The position numbers and the translations under genes were made by a program. This document shows, one piece after another, positions 36,740 to 44,198 of a stretch of DNA of 64,000 nucleotides. Every line of letters begins with the position of its first letter. Within the stretch, counting starts at the first letter, position 1. The stretch comes from Marinobacter sp. HL-58 (lineage in GTDB: Bacteria; Pseudomonadota; Gammaproteobacteria; Pseudomonadales; Oleiphilaceae): assembly GCF_001314605.1 (NCBI RefSeq), contig NZ_LIHP01000017.1, positions 62,001 to 126,000 on the forward strand. Reading direction: 5' to 3'. The notes under the pieces are model-generated. The model worked only from the letters and a program-made list of their open reading frames with translations. It did not search any database and was not told the origin of the DNA.

Positions 36740-37429
36740 CCTGCCCAAGGCAAGCTGAACCGCCTGCTCGGCATGTATTTCTGTAGTGTCATAGAGTTGG
36801 ACATCTGTATCCGAGCCCTGGATCAAAAGACCTATCTCCGTGCACCCCAAGATTACCCCTTGAGCACCGCGCTCTGCCAATGATGCCACTACATCCAGAT
36901 ACATGGTTTTTGAATCAGACTTGACCACACCCCGGCACAATTCATTGTAAATCACAGAATGAATACACTCTCTTTGGGGCTCATCTGGCACAACAACCCG
37001 TATACCATGGTCCTGTAGGCGACCAAGATAAAACGTCTGCTCCATCGTAAATCTTGTCCCCAGAAGCCCTACACAGGTTACCCCGTCCTTTTTGAGCACG
37101 TTGGCCGTGGCGTCTGCGATGTGAAGAAGGGGGATGCTTACTGCCCGTTCAATTTGGGGGGCGACTTTATGCATCGTGTTCGTACAGAGAACCAGAAATT
37201 CCGCTCCTGCCGATTCAACCGACCGCGCGGCTGAGCCAAGTATTTCCGCTGTTGCCTGCCAATCCCCCTGGTGCTGCAACGCCTCAATCTCAGCAAAATC
37301 CACGCTGTAGAGAACGAGCCTTGCTGAATGGAGCCCGCCGAGATCGTCTCTTACTTTCTGGTTTAGCAGCCGGTAGTAAGTCTGAGTTGACTCCCAGCTC
37401 ATTCCGCCGATCAGACCAATGGTTTTCAT
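36734..37429 (-). CDS. Aspartate/glutamate racemase family protein
   Basis: The 231-residue enzyme has the two catalytic cysteine motifs of the family, LCTNTMHK and LGCTEIGLLI, and the N-terminal IGLIGGMSWEST. YgeA-type racemases interconvert L- and D-amino acids without a cofactor. GGAGG lies about 6 nt before the start at 37429. Its stop codon overlaps an attC-like core, so it is probably a cassette gene, a setting where metabolic enzymes are less common than small unknowns. Confidence 0.87.
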   Translation of the reverse strand: MKTIGLIGGMSWESTQTYYRLLNQKVRDDLGGLHSARLVLYSVDFAEIEALQHQGDWQATAEILGSAARSVESAGAEFLVLCTNTMHKVAPQIERAVSIPLLHIADATANVLKKDGVTCVGLLGTRFTMEQTFYLGRLQDHGIRVVVPDEPQRECIHSVIYNELCRGVVKSDSKTMYLDVVASLAERGAQGVILGCTEIGLLIQGSDTDVQLYDTTEIHAEQAVQLALGRI

Positions 37430-37454
37430 GGGGAACCTCCGTGTTGGTATCTCG

Positions 37455-37526
37455 ATTTAACGCCCGCATTTGCGGCTGGTTTGGAGCGCAGCGGAAAACC
37501 AGTCCGACAACATGCGCTTGCTAGCT
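37455..37526 (-). other. attC-like site a
   Basis: A 72-bp site runs from ATTTAAC (plus 37455, a perfect RYYYAAC core) to GCTAGCT at 37520, directly before the stop codon of the periplasmic gene. Inner arms GGCTGGTTT and AAACCAGTCC pair around a short loop. This is the clearest attC structure in the array. Confidence 0.7.
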
Positions 37527-37527
37527 T

Positions 37528-38082
37528 TTATTTCCCATGATGATGCTTGTGGTGATTTCCGTGCCCAGCACGGTTGTAGCCTCTCAGATCCATATACTCA
37601 GATATCTGTTCATCATTGAGAATTTCAGTCTGCTGCAAATGCGCACCGAGATGGACTGCACGCAAACGGGATTCAATATTGCCAATATCTTCCACAAGCT
37701 TCGACAAGGATGATTCGTCGATCTTCTTGCTTCTGAATGCCTCATCAAGTGCACGCTCTGCTGCCACCAGATCAGCACCTATGTCTTTGGCGGAATCTTC
37801 CATTTGGGAGAATATGACTTCGGTCTCTCTCCGCTGATCGGCTGAAAGCGACAGCTCTTCGCTGAGCTCGAGCACATGAGCAGGACCTGGGTACCCGCTC
37901 AGTTCCGCTGCCTTTGCGTAACCCATACCTTTTCCAGACAATAGACCGTCAACCTCTGCATTTGACAAGGATTTAATTTCTCGGGCTTCTTCGCCAATAT
38001 AAGGGGAGCTTTCAGAAGCTAGAGATTTTCCTCCTAGCATCGCCAATATCATTACGAAAACGGCTGTCATTTTGCTACTCAT
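37528..38082 (-). CDS. Periplasmic heavy-metal-sensor-like protein, His-rich tail
   Basis: A signal peptide (MTAVFVMILAMLGGKSLA) is followed by a helical domain with SGYPGPAHVLELSEELSLSA. This resembles the CpxP/Spy-like and zinc-resistance-associated periplasmic family. The C-terminus is HGNHHKHHHGK, suited to metal binding. The start at 38082 has GGAG about 6 nt upstream. It should act in the periplasm as a metal-binding or chaperone-like protein; metal identity is unknown. Flanked by attC-like sites on both sides. Confidence 0.75.
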   Translation of the reverse strand: MSSKMTAVFVMILAMLGGKSLASESSPYIGEEAREIKSLSNAEVDGLLSGKGMGYAKAAELSGYPGPAHVLELSEELSLSADQRRETEVIFSQMEDSAKDIGADLVAAERALDEAFRSKKIDESSLSKLVEDIGNIESRLRAVHLGAHLQQTEILNDEQISEYMDLRGYNRAGHGNHHKHHHGK

Positions 38083-38106
38083 TCGATCTCCATTGTTTCG
38101 CCAGAA

Positions 38107-38272
38107 AGCTAACGCCTCAAACACCGGCGCGGCTTTGCTGCGTTGGACTTACTCCGGGGTAAGTCCAATCATAGGCTAGGAGTGTCTACCGCACCGGGGT
38201 AAGTCCAGAGTTATCGATGCGTGTCTACTGAAGTGGGGGAAGTGCAGAACGAATTTGATGCACTGGTTAAAT
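38107..38272 (-). other. attC-like site b
   Basis: A 166-bp site runs from AGCTAACGCCTCAAACACC (plus 38107) to GTTAAAT at 38266-38272, just before the next stop codon. The outer arms TAACGCCTCAAA and TTTGATGCACTGGTTA are complementary with one bulge. The long middle contains three diverged repeats. Confidence 0.65.
38144..38247 (+). repeat. Three diverged tandem repeats of about 39 bp
   Basis: GGGGTAAGTCCA (38156), GGGGTAAGTCCA (38196) and GGGGGAAGTGCA (38235) recur every 39-40 bp. GTGTCTAC precedes the second and third copies (38182, 38221). The first copy also forms the palindrome GGACTTAC...GTAAGTCC. All lie inside attC-like site b. Confidence 0.7.
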
Positions 38273-38274
38273 GC

Positions 38275-38556
38275 TCACAAACTCCGATGCCTAGCCCAGA
38301 TACTGGAGTGGAAAAACTCCACGTCATCACCGATGTCTAGGTCATCGAATGCATCTGGGTCATCAATGAACCGGCTTACAGTACCCTCGTAAGAATTTCC
38401 GTTGATGGTATCGACGGTGACATTTACTCTACTTCCATCAACCTTGAGCGTTACCTCATCACCAGGCTCGATAGTTTGCGACAGGCTCGTTCCGGGCTCA
38501 TAGTCGCCGGAATACATGAGCCCTGAGTCGTCGTCTGAACGATAATCAAATTCCAT
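38275..38556 (-). CDS. Small acidic hypothetical protein
   Basis: The 93-residue, strongly acidic, beta-rich protein (SRVNVTVDTINGNSYEGTVS suggests a small barrel) has no recognised family. GGAGGGG lies about 8 nt before the ATG at 38556. An attC-like core ends 3 nt beyond the gene's 3' boundary, and another site lies upstream, so it is a single-gene cassette. Small acidic proteins of unknown role are typical of such arrays. Confidence 0.65.
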   Translation of the reverse strand: MEFDYRSDDDSGLMYSGDYEPGTSLSQTIEPGDEVTLKVDGSRVNVTVDTINGNSYEGTVSRFIDDPDAFDDLDIGDDVEFFHSSIWARHRSL

Positions 38557-38591
38557 GGCTGCCCCTCCGATTGATGATCAGTGTTGTGAGC

Positions 38592-38651
38592 TTTTAACAC
38601 CGGAGCGCACCGGCGCACTTTAGTGCGTCCGAGTGGCACGATTTGTTATGA
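38592..38651 (-). other. attC-like site c
   Basis: A 60-bp site runs from TTTTAAC (plus 38592) to GTTATGA at 38645-38651, overlapping the stop codon of the DUF262 fusion gene. The inner arms CGCACTTTAGTGCG form a hairpin. The cores deviate by one or two bases from consensus. Confidence 0.55.
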
Positions 38652-40412
38652 AAACATCGAGTTCACGGCCAGTAACTTCTTCCCAGTCGCCTCGACTGTG
38701 GAACTCCCCTCGCGGACATAGGCTATATCACCAACAAAAGACACTTCTTTTTGTTTGGGTACCCTCACACGAATAACCGTATTTCCTCGATACTCGATTG
38801 TATCTACCTGGCTTAGGATCTGACTTTTTAGCGGTTCAGATAACTGAGACTCTCTTACCGCAGACAACACCTTTGCCACATAGCTTTCTAGATCACATCC
38901 CAAATGTCCAAGCTCGCGATCTATTCCAACCACATATCTCTCACCAACCTTGACAGGCTTTATGTCGTCCAAGTCTTTTATCCGGTCTGAGTCCGCCTGA
39001 TTATCGGCCACGCCCAAGAAAAGAAATCCATTCTCATCTGGTCCAACGTTTGCAATACCACAAATGGTCTCAATCACTCGAGGAAGAAGCTTTTTGTCCT
39101 GTTTTCTCGCAGGCGAAAGATCAACGATCCCTTGCTTGCATTCATATCTTGAAGTTTCAATCTTCGACCTTCTCAACGAATTCTCTAGGTCAAGGGCCAA
39201 GCCTGCGCCATGCTTCAAAAGAGGAGGATCCTTTTTAACAAAGAACTTCTGTATAAGGCCTTTTGTAATGGATACGTTTCGAACACGGTCATCTGTCTTC
39301 GAATACTTTGCGGTCGTACGCATTGTACGTTGCAACCCGGATATTGCATCCATGATTGCCTTGTAATTATCAGGCGTTTTTTCTTCTTTTACTACGATTT
39401 CGTGCAACGCTAAAAAAAGACTAAAAAAAGCTGCCTTAATAGGATTCGTAGATTTTGGATTAATAGCACGTCGGAGTGCATTTTGCCCGGAGTCAACATT
39501 CTCTATGATTTCATTCAAGACTGAGAATGTAACCTTGATTTCTTGTCTGACCCTATTTTCACCATAGGTCGCCAGCGATGACCTTATGTCTTTATAAACC
39601 TGAGTTTCCGAATTGTAGATATCATCTAGCAAGTCTTTGCTTTTTGCAATCGGACTTCCAAAAATCAAAGAAGCAATGACATCTGCTATCATTTCCTCGT
39701 CTTCGCTATCCCTAAGTTGTTTTACCCATAAAACGCCTTGTTTACACCAAAATATTTCCTCTGCTTTTAACTTATAACCAAGATCGAGCCGTGAGGAGTC
39801 GATGCTAATTTCCGGCATGTCAGCCAGGGGCAAAGTATCTTGCGATGAGTCACCACGCACTTCGGAGGATATAACTCTTACAAGATTAGAAAAAGAATCA
39901 GTCATTCCTGCTTGCCGTTTTTCTTGCCAACTTAACTGACGTCCGCCAGAGTTGATTCGTGCAAAAACATCCGTTACCTGAGCATCATCTTCAGCAGGAA
40001 ATATCGTTACCGCTAATTGATAATCGAGATAATTGGCGCACTTGTCGGGAGCTAAAAGGTCGATATCAGACTCAAGAGCTGGAAAAAGTCCAGCGTCCTG
40101 TGCTTGCTTGGCTCTAGAAAACTCCCTCACGTCGAAGTACTCCCCATTCAATGCAAAGCCATTCTCTATATATGAAAAAATAGCATTCAGCCTCTGCATT
40201 CCATCAAGGATTTCGTATCGGGACTTTCCTTTTTCTTCAGCCAAAAGAATTAATGGGATAGGGTAATCATTTATGATGCTGTCAATCAAAGACTGCTTTT
40301 CTTCTAAGGTCCATACTAGTTTTCGTTGATACTTTCGATTGACCTCAATCTTGTCATCTCGATATAGGCGATAAGCTTCCTGTATGCTCATACCTCTCGG
40401 AGTAATGCTCAT
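38646..40412 (-). CDS. DUF262-AlbA_2/Schlafen-like fusion, candidate defence protein
   Basis: The N-terminal part (about residues 10-230) is a DUF262 domain: YQRKLVW at 28-34, LDGMQR at 69-74 and RINSGGRQLSWQE at about 152-164. DUF262 is the ParB/Srx-like nucleotide-hydrolysing fold found in GmrSD restriction and other phage-defence proteins. The C-terminal part (about 420-588) has YECKQG, IANVGPDENGFLFLGVAD and AYVREGSST, the pattern of AlbA_2/Schlafen domains, some of which cleave RNA. The middle is helical and unassigned. The gene is AT-rich compared with its neighbours and lies in a cassette array, implying transfer. AAGGA precedes the start. Confidence 0.8.
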   Translation of the reverse strand: MSITPRGMSIQEAYRLYRDDKIEVNRKYQRKLVWTLEEKQSLIDSIINDYPIPLILLAEEKGKSRYEILDGMQRLNAIFSYIENGFALNGEYFDVREFSRAKQAQDAGLFPALESDIDLLAPDKCANYLDYQLAVTIFPAEDDAQVTDVFARINSGGRQLSWQEKRQAGMTDSFSNLVRVISSEVRGDSSQDTLPLADMPEISIDSSRLDLGYKLKAEEIFWCKQGVLWVKQLRDSEDEEMIADVIASLIFGSPIAKSKDLLDDIYNSETQVYKDIRSSLATYGENRVRQEIKVTFSVLNEIIENVDSGQNALRRAINPKSTNPIKAAFFSLFLALHEIVVKEEKTPDNYKAIMDAISGLQRTMRTTAKYSKTDDRVRNVSITKGLIQKFFVKKDPPLLKHGAGLALDLENSLRRSKIETSRYECKQGIVDLSPARKQDKKLLPRVIETICGIANVGPDENGFLFLGVADNQADSDRIKDLDDIKPVKVGERYVVGIDRELGHLGCDLESYVAKVLSAVRESQLSEPLKSQILSQVDTIEYRGNTVIRVRVPKQKEVSFVGDIAYVREGSSTVEATGKKLLAVNSMFS

Positions 40413-40470
40413 TATTTATTCCTTATTTTTCCTCATAACAGTAACTAGACCGACTCCAAATCCGCGACAC

Positions 40471-40613
40471 AAATTTGACCGCTTCATTATTGCGCTGAAT
40501 AGAATCGCCATCCCTTTGATATGTTCTCAAAATAGCCACAAAAACAGCGTATTGAAAGCCAACCAGACAACCCTTCTTTATCAACTCTCCGCAATAACGA
40601 AGCGGTCACATTT
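40471..40613. repeat. 143-bp element with 24-bp inverted ends
   Basis: The left end 40471-40494 (AAATTTGACCGCTTCATTAT then TGCG) is the inverted copy of 40590-40613, with 22 of 24 positions matching. The interior has no gene. No clear target duplication is visible. It lies in the 328-nt gap between nrdJ and the DUF262 fusion and could be a MITE-like element or a regulatory palindrome. Confidence 0.6.
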
Positions 40614-40680
40614 CCGGTCAAAATGAAGCCTTCTCGATTTTCGCAATATTAAAGCGATCAAATAATTCCGGCCGCCAGTA

Positions 40681-40714
40681 ATAAAAAAGGCCCGAAGCTT
40701 TCACCCCGGGCCTT
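40681..40714 (-). terminator. Rho-independent terminator of nrdJ
   Basis: On the minus strand AAGGCCCG and CGGGCCTT form a strong stem, followed by a run of T (plus strand ATAAAAAA at 40681). It ends the nrdJ transcript. Confidence 0.88.
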
Positions 40715-40740
40715 CTCATCACTCATCGCGGTCAATCACC

Positions 40741-41430
40741 TCAACCGCACTTACTATCGCCACAAGACAGGCACGTCGCGCACCCGTCCATCACAATCAC
40801 CGCCTTGGTGCTGCACTTGCCGCACATGGTGGCGTTGGGCGGGAAGTCGCTGGCTTTGTCGTCGTTCGTTGCCGTGCTGTGGCTGGCTTCGAATTCGGCG
40901 CGTTTTTCGGCGAGGATGCGCTTGGTGGTTTCGCTCATTTCCTCGCTTTCCATCAGGCCGATGGCCTTCAGGTGCTTTTCGATCACGGCGCCGATTTCGG
41001 CTACCAGGGACGGCATGAACACGCCGCCTTTCTTGAAGTAGCCGCCGTTGGGGTCGTACACGCTGCGCAGTTCTTCCACCAGGAAGGTCACGTCGCCACC
41101 CTTGCGGAATACCGCGGAGATAACGCGGGTGAGGGCGATGACCCACTGGAAGTGTTCCATGGACTTGGAGTTGATGAACACTTCGTACGGCTGCCGGCTT
41201 TCGTGGTCGGTGCCTTCGTTGAGCAGGATGTCGTTGATGGTGATGTACATCGCGTGCTCGGCCACCGGCGGCTTGATCTTGTAGGTGGTGCCCAGCAGGA
41301 AGTCTGGCCGTTCGATGTATTCGTTCATCTGAACAGGTTTGATTTCCTGGGGCGCCGCTGGCTGCGTTGCTTCAGGGTCGGCTTTCTTGACGCGGTAGCC
41401 GACGATTTTGTTGCTGATTTTAACTGTCAT
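40741..41430 (-). CDS. nrdJ: Class II ribonucleotide reductase, small C-terminal part (NrdJb)
   Basis: The 229-residue protein has a TSCPD-type domain (the stretch from ITINDILLNEG to YFKKGGVFMPS). It ends in a cysteine-rich tail, MCGKCSTKAVIVMDGCATCL then SCGDSKCG. The corresponding Pseudomonas NrdJb is needed together with NrdJa for adenosylcobalamin-dependent reduction of ribonucleotides. The tail cysteines are thought to pass electrons to the active site or bind zinc. It follows the large part with a 30-nt gap in one operon. Confidence 0.92.
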   Translation of the reverse strand: MTVKISNKIVGYRVKKADPEATQPAAPQEIKPVQMNEYIERPDFLLGTTYKIKPPVAEHAMYITINDILLNEGTDHESRQPYEVFINSKSMEHFQWVIALTRVISAVFRKGGDVTFLVEELRSVYDPNGGYFKKGGVFMPSLVAEIGAVIEKHLKAIGLMESEEMSETTKRILAEKRAEFEASHSTATNDDKASDFPPNATMCGKCSTKAVIVMDGCATCLSCGDSKCG

Positions 41431-41460
41431 GGTCTTGTGTCCTGTGTCGGTTGTACCGGA

Positions 41461-43599
41461 TCAATATTTGCCGTAGGTGCCTTCTTTAAGCGCATCGAAG
41501 AGGTTCGCGGCGTTGTGGATTTCGCCGTCGTACTCCACTTCTTCGTTGCCTTTGAGGGTCACTTTGCTGCCATCGTCCAGGGTGAACTCGTACAGGGTGT
41601 TTTCCAGATCTTTTTCCTGGACGAGTACGCCCTGGAACGCTTCCGGGTTGAAGCGGAAGGTGGTGCAACCCTTCAGGCCCTTGTCGTAGGCGTACATGTA
41701 GATGTCTTTGAAGTCCTTGTACGCAAAGTCCTGGGGCACGTTGGCGGTCTTGGAGATGGAGGAATCCACCCACAGCTGTGCGGCGGCCTGGATGTCCACG
41801 TGCTGCGCCGGTGTCACGTCTTCAGACGTGGTGAAGTAGGGCGGCAGGCGCTTGTCTTCTTCTTCGGAGAAGGGCATGGCACCGGGGTTGACCAGGTGGC
41901 GGTAGGCCAGCAGCTCGAAGGAGAATACGTCGACTTTTTCCTTGGTCTTGCGCCCTTCGCGGATGATGTTGCGCGCGTAGTGGTGCGAGAAGCTCGGCTC
42001 GATACCGTTACTGGCGTTGTTGGCCAGTGACAGGCTGATGGTGCCGGTGGGCGCGATGGAGGTGTGGTGGGTGAAGCGGCCACCTTTCTCGGCCAGTTTT
42101 TCCACCAGTTCCGGCTCCACGCCGGCAATCCGCTGCATGTACTTGCTGTATTTGGCGTGCAGTACCTTGCCCTTGAGCTTGTCGCCCAGTTTGTAGCCGT
42201 CTTCAGCCAGCTGCGGGCACTTGGTCAGCATCTTGGGGGTGATTTCAAACTCGTCGTCCATGATGGGCGCCGGGCCTTTCTCTTCGGCCAGGGCCAGGGA
42301 CTGGCGCCAGCCTTCCACGGCCATTTCGCGCACAACCTCTTCGGTGAACTGTACAGACTCTTCCGAGCCGTAGGGCATGCGCAGCATGGCGAGGGTGGAA
42401 CCCAGGCCCAGGATGCCCATGCCGTGGCGGCGCTTGTAGGTGATTTCGTGGCGCTGTTCTTCCAGCGGCAGGCCGTTGATTTCCACCACGTTGTCCAGCA
42501 TGCGGGTGAAGATGGCCACTACCTTGCGGTATTTCTCATAGTTGAAGCTGGCCTTGTCGGTGAACGGGTAGTCCACGAACATGGTCAGGTTCACAGAGCC
42601 CAGCAGGCAGCTGCCGTATGGGGGCAGGGGCTGCTCGCCACAGGGGTTGGTGGCGCGGATGTCTTCGCAGAACCAGTTGTTGTTCATCTGGTTGACCTTG
42701 TCGATCAGGATGAAGCCCGGCTCGGCGTAGTCATAGGTGCTGGTCATGATGGTGTCCCAGATGAACTGGGCTTTCAGGGTGCGGTAGATCTTGCACGCTA
42801 CCATGCCGTCGTCGTTGACCACGTAGCCTTTCTGGATCGGGAAGTCGCGGTACACAAACTGGCTGCTGTCGGACAGGTCCAGGCCTTCGTCTTCCACTTC
42901 TTTCTGGGTGACGGGGAAAGACAGGTGCCAGTCGTCGCCATTGCGTACGGCTTCGATAAAGTCTTCAGTGATCAGCAGCGACAGATTGAACTGGCGCAGG
43001 CGGCCGTCTTCACGCTTGGCCTGGATGAAGTCGATCACGTCCGGGTGGTGTACGTCGAAGGTGGCCATCTGTGCGCCACGGCGGCCACCGGCGGACGACA
43101 CCGTGAAGCACATGCGGTCGAAGATATCCATGAACGACAGCGGGCCGGAGGTGGTGGCCCCGGCGCCGGCGACATAGGCACCTTTCGGGCGCAGGGTGGA
43201 AAACTCATAACCAATGCCACAGCCTGCTTTCAGGGTCAGGCCGGCTTCGTGGTTTTTCTCCAGGATGTCGTTCATGGAATCCTGAACGGAGCCGGAAACG
43301 GTACAGTTAATGGTGGACGTAGCCGGTTTATGGGCTTCCGCGCCTGCGTTGGAGGTAATGCGGCCCGCCGGGATGGCACCGTGGCGAAGGGCCCAGACGA
43401 ACTCCTTCTTGTACTTGGCGCGGTCGGCCTTGTTTTCTACCTGGGCGAGGGCAGTGGCAACACGCTCGTAGGTTGCCTCGATGTCCTTGTCGACCGGCTC
43501 ACCGGTCTTGGTTTTGAGTTGGTACTTGCTGTTCCAGATGTCCAGCGAAGCTTCCTGCATTGGAATTGTTGTTATCACTGCCTGTGCTTTAGCGTTCAT
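41461..43599 (-). CDS. nrdJ: Class II (B12-dependent) ribonucleotide reductase, large part (NrdJa)
   Basis: The 712-residue catalytic part of vitamin B12-dependent ribonucleotide reductase makes deoxyribonucleotides with or without oxygen. It has the active-site segment NPCGEQPLPPYGSCLLGSVN, with the radical and proton-donor residues, and an upstream cysteine in STINCTVSGS. The ATG at 43599 has GAGGGTGG just upstream; GTG 43605 is the alternative. The split with NrdJb is typical of Pseudomonas-type enzymes. Expression is probably controlled by NrdR through the boxes near 43.86 kb. Confidence 0.95.
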   Translation of the reverse strand: MNAKAQAVITTIPMQEASLDIWNSKYQLKTKTGEPVDKDIEATYERVATALAQVENKADRAKYKKEFVWALRHGAIPAGRITSNAGAEAHKPATSTINCTVSGSVQDSMNDILEKNHEAGLTLKAGCGIGYEFSTLRPKGAYVAGAGATTSGPLSFMDIFDRMCFTVSSAGGRRGAQMATFDVHHPDVIDFIQAKREDGRLRQFNLSLLITEDFIEAVRNGDDWHLSFPVTQKEVEDEGLDLSDSSQFVYRDFPIQKGYVVNDDGMVACKIYRTLKAQFIWDTIMTSTYDYAEPGFILIDKVNQMNNNWFCEDIRATNPCGEQPLPPYGSCLLGSVNLTMFVDYPFTDKASFNYEKYRKVVAIFTRMLDNVVEINGLPLEEQRHEITYKRRHGMGILGLGSTLAMLRMPYGSEESVQFTEEVVREMAVEGWRQSLALAEEKGPAPIMDDEFEITPKMLTKCPQLAEDGYKLGDKLKGKVLHAKYSKYMQRIAGVEPELVEKLAEKGGRFTHHTSIAPTGTISLSLANNASNGIEPSFSHHYARNIIREGRKTKEKVDVFSFELLAYRHLVNPGAMPFSEEEDKRLPPYFTTSEDVTPAQHVDIQAAAQLWVDSSISKTANVPQDFAYKDFKDIYMYAYDKGLKGCTTFRFNPEAFQGVLVQEKDLENTLYEFTLDDGSKVTLKGNEEVEYDGEIHNAANLFDALKEGTYGKY

Positions 43600-43722
43600 T
43601 GCCACCCTCAGATATCCGGTCTGTCTTTTTTGATGGTCGCTGCCTACTGCAGCCGGCCATACCCCATGTGTTTCGTCAGATTTGCGCAGCCCGCAAGGCT
43701 GTCTTGCTTCAGATCAGCGTAA

Positions 43723-43779
43723 ACACTAGATCTGGTGTTTTTCGTGCCTGCCGCCTGGCCTCGGACAGAGCCTGGCGGC
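43723..43779 (-). promoter_or_regulatory. Structured leader of nrdJ
   Basis: Two elements lie between the start codon and the NrdR boxes. GCCGCCTGGC (43750) and GCCTGGCGGC (43770) form a ten-pair hairpin with one mismatch. Beside it is the imperfect palindrome ACACTAGATCTGGTGT (43723), which also resembles an NrdR box. No cobalamin-riboswitch B12 box was found. The rest of 43600-44198 shows nothing further apart from the tandem boxes. Confidence 0.45.
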
Positions 43780-43857
43780 GGGTTTCAGGAAAAGAGGCTC
43801 ACCCTGTGCTTGCTGGCACGTCTCTTGTGCTCCGCGTTGTGTCTGGCGGGCCAGAAA

Positions 43858-43904
43858 ACCCTATATATGGGTGAATATGGAATGAGTATAACAGGATATA
43901 GTGG
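43858..43904 (-). promoter_or_regulatory. Tandem NrdR boxes
   Basis: ACCCTATATATGGGTG (43858-43873) matches the NrdR consensus palindrome well. A weaker copy, TAACAGGATATAGTGG (43889-43904), follows with centres 31 bp apart, the usual spacing of paired NrdR sites on one helix face. NrdR represses ribonucleotide reductase genes when dATP is high. Confidence 0.7.
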
Positions 43905-44198
43905 TCTGTGAATAAGAAGTCAACTATAGACTGCGGCTGAAAGCGTAAGAAAATCAATGGCGGAAACCTTGAAAATCGTGAAATACCTGTGAAAACGCCG
44001 TCTTGAGCGGTATTGCGAGAAACCACTAGATGTTGTGGTTAAAAACTGTGCAGAAAAAACCTGAATAAAAGTTAACTAAGTCAATTAAATGTGACCGGTG
44101 CACGTACCCGATTTTTACCTGTCGCTAAAGTAGATGCGTGGAGTCGTAACTGGTAGTGGCCCACAGGAAGTGAAAACTACTATAAAGGGAACAGAACA

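Noticed and set aside
38144..38247. Short CRISPR array
   Set aside because: Only three diverged copies without regular spacers, inside an attC-like site, and no cas genes nearby.
40590..40740. Integron attI site upstream of the DUF262 gene
   Set aside because: No integrase gene and no clear core with the expected surroundings; the inverted repeat and the nrdJ terminator explain the visible structure.
42064..43722. Long open frame on the plus strand across nrdJ
   Set aside because: It is antisense to a clear ribonucleotide reductase, low in complexity, and has no domain or ribosome site.
43606..44198. Cobalamin riboswitch upstream of nrdJ
   Set aside because: I looked for the B12-box consensus on the minus strand and did not find it; only the NrdR-like boxes and a hairpin could be supported.
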